Shown: positions 6,774 through 8,427 of the stretch, in pieces
Numbering within the stretch: position 1 is the stretch's first letter
Layout: each line of letters starts with the position of its first letter
Assembly: GCA_002296125.1 (NCBI GenBank)
Contig: DBHI01000014.1
Coordinates: 1,852 to 10,278 of the forward strand
Source of the DNA: Anaerolineales bacterium UBA832
GTDB taxonomy: Bacteria > Chloroflexota > Anaerolineae > Anaerolineales > UBA11657
Direction of reading: 5' to 3'
Length of the DNA: 8,427 nucleotides
Program-made: the position numbers and the translations under genes
Notes under the pieces: generated by a model
The model's database searches: none
Told to the model about the DNA's origin: nothing
What the model saw: only the letters and a program-made list of their open reading frames with translations

Positions 6774-6791
6774 TCATAACTCTGTTATGAT
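6773..6791 (+). repeat. Perfect 8-bp hairpin at the end of the hub operon
   Basis: ATCATAAC (6773-6780) and GTTATGAT (6784-6791) are exact reverse complements around a TCT loop, beginning at the last base of the stop codon before. No T-run follows, and the stem has only two G-C pairs, so it is not a standard intrinsic terminator. It could mark a transcript processing or stability point between the coupled run and the following small gene. A further GTTATGAT copy at 6742-6749 could pair with the left arm instead. Confidence 0.5.
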
Positions 6792-6812
6792 ATCAAAGTC
6801 ATCAAAAGATAC

Positions 6813-7043
6813 ATGGAAGAAATTTTCGAAACTGACGAATATGTAACTGCTGCGATTGTTGATATTTGCCGACGCTCTTTTTATCTTGTAAGTAATGAGG
6901 GTATTGTTCAAGAAATTACATGTGAAAGTATTGAACAATTTATGGATGTTTTGGAAATAGTTGAGTGTGTAACTGAGATTGATGACCAAATTCAGATCAT
7001 TTATTCCGATATAATTGTGTCTGAAAATGCGGGAGTGGTGTAG
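6813..7043 (+). CDS. Small acidic hypothetical protein overlapping a tRNA gene
   Basis: A 76-residue acidic protein of unknown function. The sequence looks like a real compact fold: a strand-turn-strand pattern around VTAAIVDICRRSFYLVSNEG (11-30), then EITCESIEQFMDVLEIVE and IQIIYSDIIV. It has three Cys residues (19, 37, 51) and no signal peptide or membrane segment. There is only a weak ribosome site (AAAAGA, 6804-6809) upstream of the ATG. It begins 39 bases after the preceding stop. The last four codons and the TAG stop (7041-7043) lie inside the acceptor and D arms of tRNA-Gly, which starts at 7029. The C-terminal AGVV is therefore dictated by tRNA sequence, and the original end of the protein may have been different. 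The overlapping minus-strand frame looks much less protein-like. Confidence 0.62.
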   Translation: MEEIFETDEYVTAAIVDICRRSFYLVSNEGIVQEITCESIEQFMDVLEIVECVTEIDDQIQIIYSDIIVSENAGVV

Positions 7044-7099
7044 GGGTAACATACGAGTTTTCCAAACTTCTGTCCTGAGTTCGAATCTCAGCTCCCGCT
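7029..7099 (+). tRNA. tRNA-Gly (anticodon UCC)
   Basis: A full 71-base cloverleaf can be folded. The acceptor stem GCGGGAG/CTCCCGC (7029-7035 with 7092-7098) has 7 perfect pairs. The D stem GTGT/ACAT (7038-7041 with 7049-7052) has one G-U pair, and its loop begins AG and holds the GG. The anticodon stem 7054-7058 with 7066-7070 has four pairs and a C-C mismatch at the first position. The anticodon loop TTTCCAA (7059-7065) gives anticodon TCC at 7061-7063, the variable loop is 4 bases, and the T arm CTGAG-TTCGAAT-CTCAG (7075-7091) is perfect. U at the discriminator, C2-G71 and C35/C36 agree with bacterial glycine identity. CCA is not encoded. It would read GGA codons, which the neighbouring late genes use often. 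Phage tRNA genes commonly adjust decoding to AT-rich late genes. Confidence 0.93.
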
Positions 7100-7122
7100 T
7101 GAGTTAATTAGGTTTTTTGTTG

Positions 7123-7130
7123 TCTAAATA
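7123..7130 (+). promoter_or_regulatory. T4-type late promoter-like -10 box
   Basis: TCTAAATA matches the T4 late promoter box TATAAATA at 7 of 8 positions and lies in the gap between tRNA-Gly and the large structural gene, 35 bases before its ATG. T4 late promoters need only this element, read by gp55 with gp33 and the sliding clamp, and related boxes are described in cyanophages. Initiation would be expected near 7136, leaving a leader of about 30 bases. In AT-rich DNA such a box can arise by chance, but the position is right. Confidence 0.55.
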
Positions 7131-7165
7131 CTAGGAGATGAATCTTGCTAGCGGGATAAGCGACA

Positions 7166-8427
7166 ATGCCTTTAAGTAGACTAGAAAATTTCCTAAAGAA
7201 TGTTGAAGGTAACATACTATATGTAAATCCAACAGATTTGGATGCTACAGATAGTATTGAAAACCAAGGTAATTCATTAACCAGACCATTTAAGACAATC
7301 CAGAGGGCTCTACTTGAAGCTGCTAGATTTTCATACCAGATAGGTCAGGATAATGATAAATTTGATCGTACAACCGTATTGTTGTACCCAGGCGAACATG
7401 AGATTGATAATAGGCCTGGATATAACGTAGTAGTAGATCCTGGCAATGCTTCAGCTGCACAGTATAAAGATAGACAAGGTAATGTTATTTCAAGTGCTAA
7501 TTTTCCCGAATTATCTGATTCTACTAACTTTAATCTTGATGATCCAACGAATGAATTATATAAGTATAACTCTGTAGAGGGTGGTGTAATTGTACCTCGT
7601 GGTGTATCTATAGCTGGCTATGATGTACGTAAGACGAAAATAAGACCTAAATTTGTACCAGATCCTGAAAACGCACAAATTGATAAGTCTGCAGTATTCC
7701 GTTTAACTGGTGGATGTCATTTTTGGGCAGTAAGTTTCTTTGATGCTAATCCTAAAGAGTCTTGCTATAAGGATTATACAACAAATAAATATCTCCCACA
7801 ATTTTCTCACCATAAATTAACAGTATTTGAGTATGCTGATGGGGTAAATGGTGTAGGTATTGGTGTGTCAACTACCACTACTGACCTTGAAATGTATTTC
7901 CATAAGGTTCAGAGAGCTTTTGGGGATAGTTCTGGTAGAGGAATAGCTGACTTCCCAGTTAATACTGACATGCAACCTAAGTTGCCTGAGTTTGAGATTA
8001 CTGGACCTGTTATTGTTAATGATATTGCGGTTAGTGAGATTAAAGCTGGTGATGGTTCAACTCCAACTTCAACAATAACAGTAACTACTTCTGCAGCTCA
8101 TGGGCTTGTTGTAGATAGTGCTATTAGGATAGCTGGTGTTACTGCAGATACAGAAATTTATAATGGTAATTTCACTGTAACTGCTGTAAATAGTGCCACT
8201 CAATTTACTTATGAGGCTTCAAGTACTCCAACAACTGCAACTCCTACTATTGGTGGTGTTGAAACGATAGTACCTGATACTGACAACGTAACTGGATCTT
8301 CTCCATATATTTTCCACTGTTCCTTAAGATCTGCTTATGGTATGTGTGGTCTTCATGCTGATGGATCTAAGGCATCTGGATTTAAATCCATGCTTGTTGC
8401 TCAGTTTACTGGTATTGGATTGCAGAA
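7166..8427 (+). CDS. Large virion structural protein with pectin-lyase-like N-terminal region (3' end outside window)
   Basis: An open frame from ATG 7166 to the window end gives 420 residues of an incomplete protein. An in-frame TAA at 7157-7159 excludes an earlier start; the ribosome site is weak (GGGA, 7153-7156). Residues 1-85 have NILYVNPTDLDATDS, then NSLTRPFKTIQRALLEAARF (36-55) and RTTVLLYPGEHEIDNRPG (68-85). The RPFKTIQ-A...A...VLLYPGEH pattern is the start of a pectin-lyase-like beta-helix, as in phage tail and baseplate proteins. Residues 139-190 continue it (GGVIVPRGVSIAGYD, VFRLTGGCHFWAVSFFD). Residues about 376-420 hold TGSSPYIFHCSLRSAYGMCG and HADGSKASGFKSMLVAQFTG, a strongly conserved core in marine T4-like phage structural proteins as I recall them. 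Between these, residues about 287-366 look like an inserted domain. It is probably a peripheral baseplate or fibre-linked protein with its own late promoter; the exact location in the virion is unknown. Confidence 0.8.
   Translation, partial: MPLSRLENFLKNVEGNILYVNPTDLDATDSIENQGNSLTRPFKTIQRALLEAARFSYQIGQDNDKFDRTTVLLYPGEHEIDNRPGYNVVVDPGNASAAQYKDRQGNVISSANFPELSDSTNFNLDDPTNELYKYNSVEGGVIVPRGVSIAGYDVRKTKIRPKFVPDPENAQIDKSAVFRLTGGCHFWAVSFFDANPKESCYKDYTTNKYLPQFSHHKLTVFEYADGVNGVGIGVSTTTTDLEMYFHKVQRAFGDSSGRGIADFPVNTDMQPKLPEFEITGPVIVNDIAVSEIKAGDGSTPTSTITVTTSAAHGLVVDSAIRIAGVTADTEIYNGNFTVTAVNSATQFTYEASSTPTTATPTIGGVETIVPDTDNVTGSSPYIFHCSLRSAYGMCGLHADGSKASGFKSMLVAQFTGIGLQ
8024..8263 (+). other. Probable inserted beta-sandwich domain within the large structural protein
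   Basis: Residues about 287-366 of the structural protein contain STITVTTSAAHGLVVDSAI, IRIAGVT, IYNGNFTVTAVNSATQFTYE and a Thr/Pro-rich exit. The order T-AHGL-V-S---I-G---YNG-FTVTAV-SAT-FTY is a small beta domain that recurs in unrelated phage tail and fibre proteins. It sits between FEITGPVIVND and the TGSSPYIFHCSLRSAYGMCG core, and the Thr/Ser-rich borders look like linkers. The family resemblance is from memory. Confidence 0.5.

Noticed and set aside
6774..7052. Minus-strand open frame of 92 codons opposite the small acidic gene
   Set aside because: The plus-strand product has a more protein-like pattern and agrees with operon direction; the minus frame also runs into the tRNA.
7100..7122. 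T-run (7113-7118) after tRNA-Gly as an intrinsic terminator
   Set aside because: No GC-rich stem directly precedes the six T bases; the nearest stems belong to the tRNA itself.

Overview
The window is AT-rich (about one third G+C by eye), with tightly packed genes all on the + strand. The gene content points to a T4-like myovirus of marine picocyanobacteria (a cyanophage infecting Prochlorococcus or Synechococcus). Three things support this: central baseplate-hub proteins related to T4 gp27 and gp5, a large virion protein of a type I know from marine T4-like phages, and a small CP12-like protein, which is a Calvin-cycle regulator of cyanobacteria and a known cyanophage auxiliary metabolic gene. 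The host assignment is inference; the T4-like tail assignment rests on recognisable protein motifs.

Layout. Positions 1-468 hold the C-terminal end of an Asn/Thr- and Gly/Lys-rich, probably structural protein. Positions 468-1625 encode a basic protein with a strong glycine zipper and a calcium-loop-like motif, perhaps a tail-lumen or membrane-active component. Positions 1625-2902 encode the gp27-like hub. Positions 2925-3152 encode the CP12-like protein, with its own strong Shine-Dalgarno. Positions 3152-5341 encode a gp5-like OB-fold hub protein with no visible lysozyme domain. Positions 5341-5958 encode a separate short beta-helix protein that looks like the gp5 needle. Positions 5958-6773 encode a virion protein with a conserved EGPEAGVY-type domain. 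A perfect hairpin (6773-6791) follows, then a 76-residue acidic hypothetical protein whose last codons and stop lie inside a tRNA-Gly(UCC) gene (7029-7099). A T4-type late-promoter-like box (7123-7130) stands just before a large virion structural protein (7166 to the window end, incomplete).

How it works together. Five gene junctions use the one-base overlap TAATG, so 1-6773 looks like one translationally coupled late operon building the tail hub and spike. Only the gp27/CP12 junction has a gap. The CP12-like gene therefore sits between two genes whose T4 counterparts bind each other directly in the virion, so it would be expressed with late structural genes. If active, it would shift host carbon metabolism away from the Calvin cycle. 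In T4, hub OB fold, lysozyme and needle are one polypeptide; here the hub and the needle are separate genes and the lysozyme is not seen.

Nothing here is clearly a wholly new system. The points most worth a second look are the divergent CP12 embedded in the hub operon, the split spike, the tRNA/CDS overlap, and a domain apparently inserted in the large structural protein.
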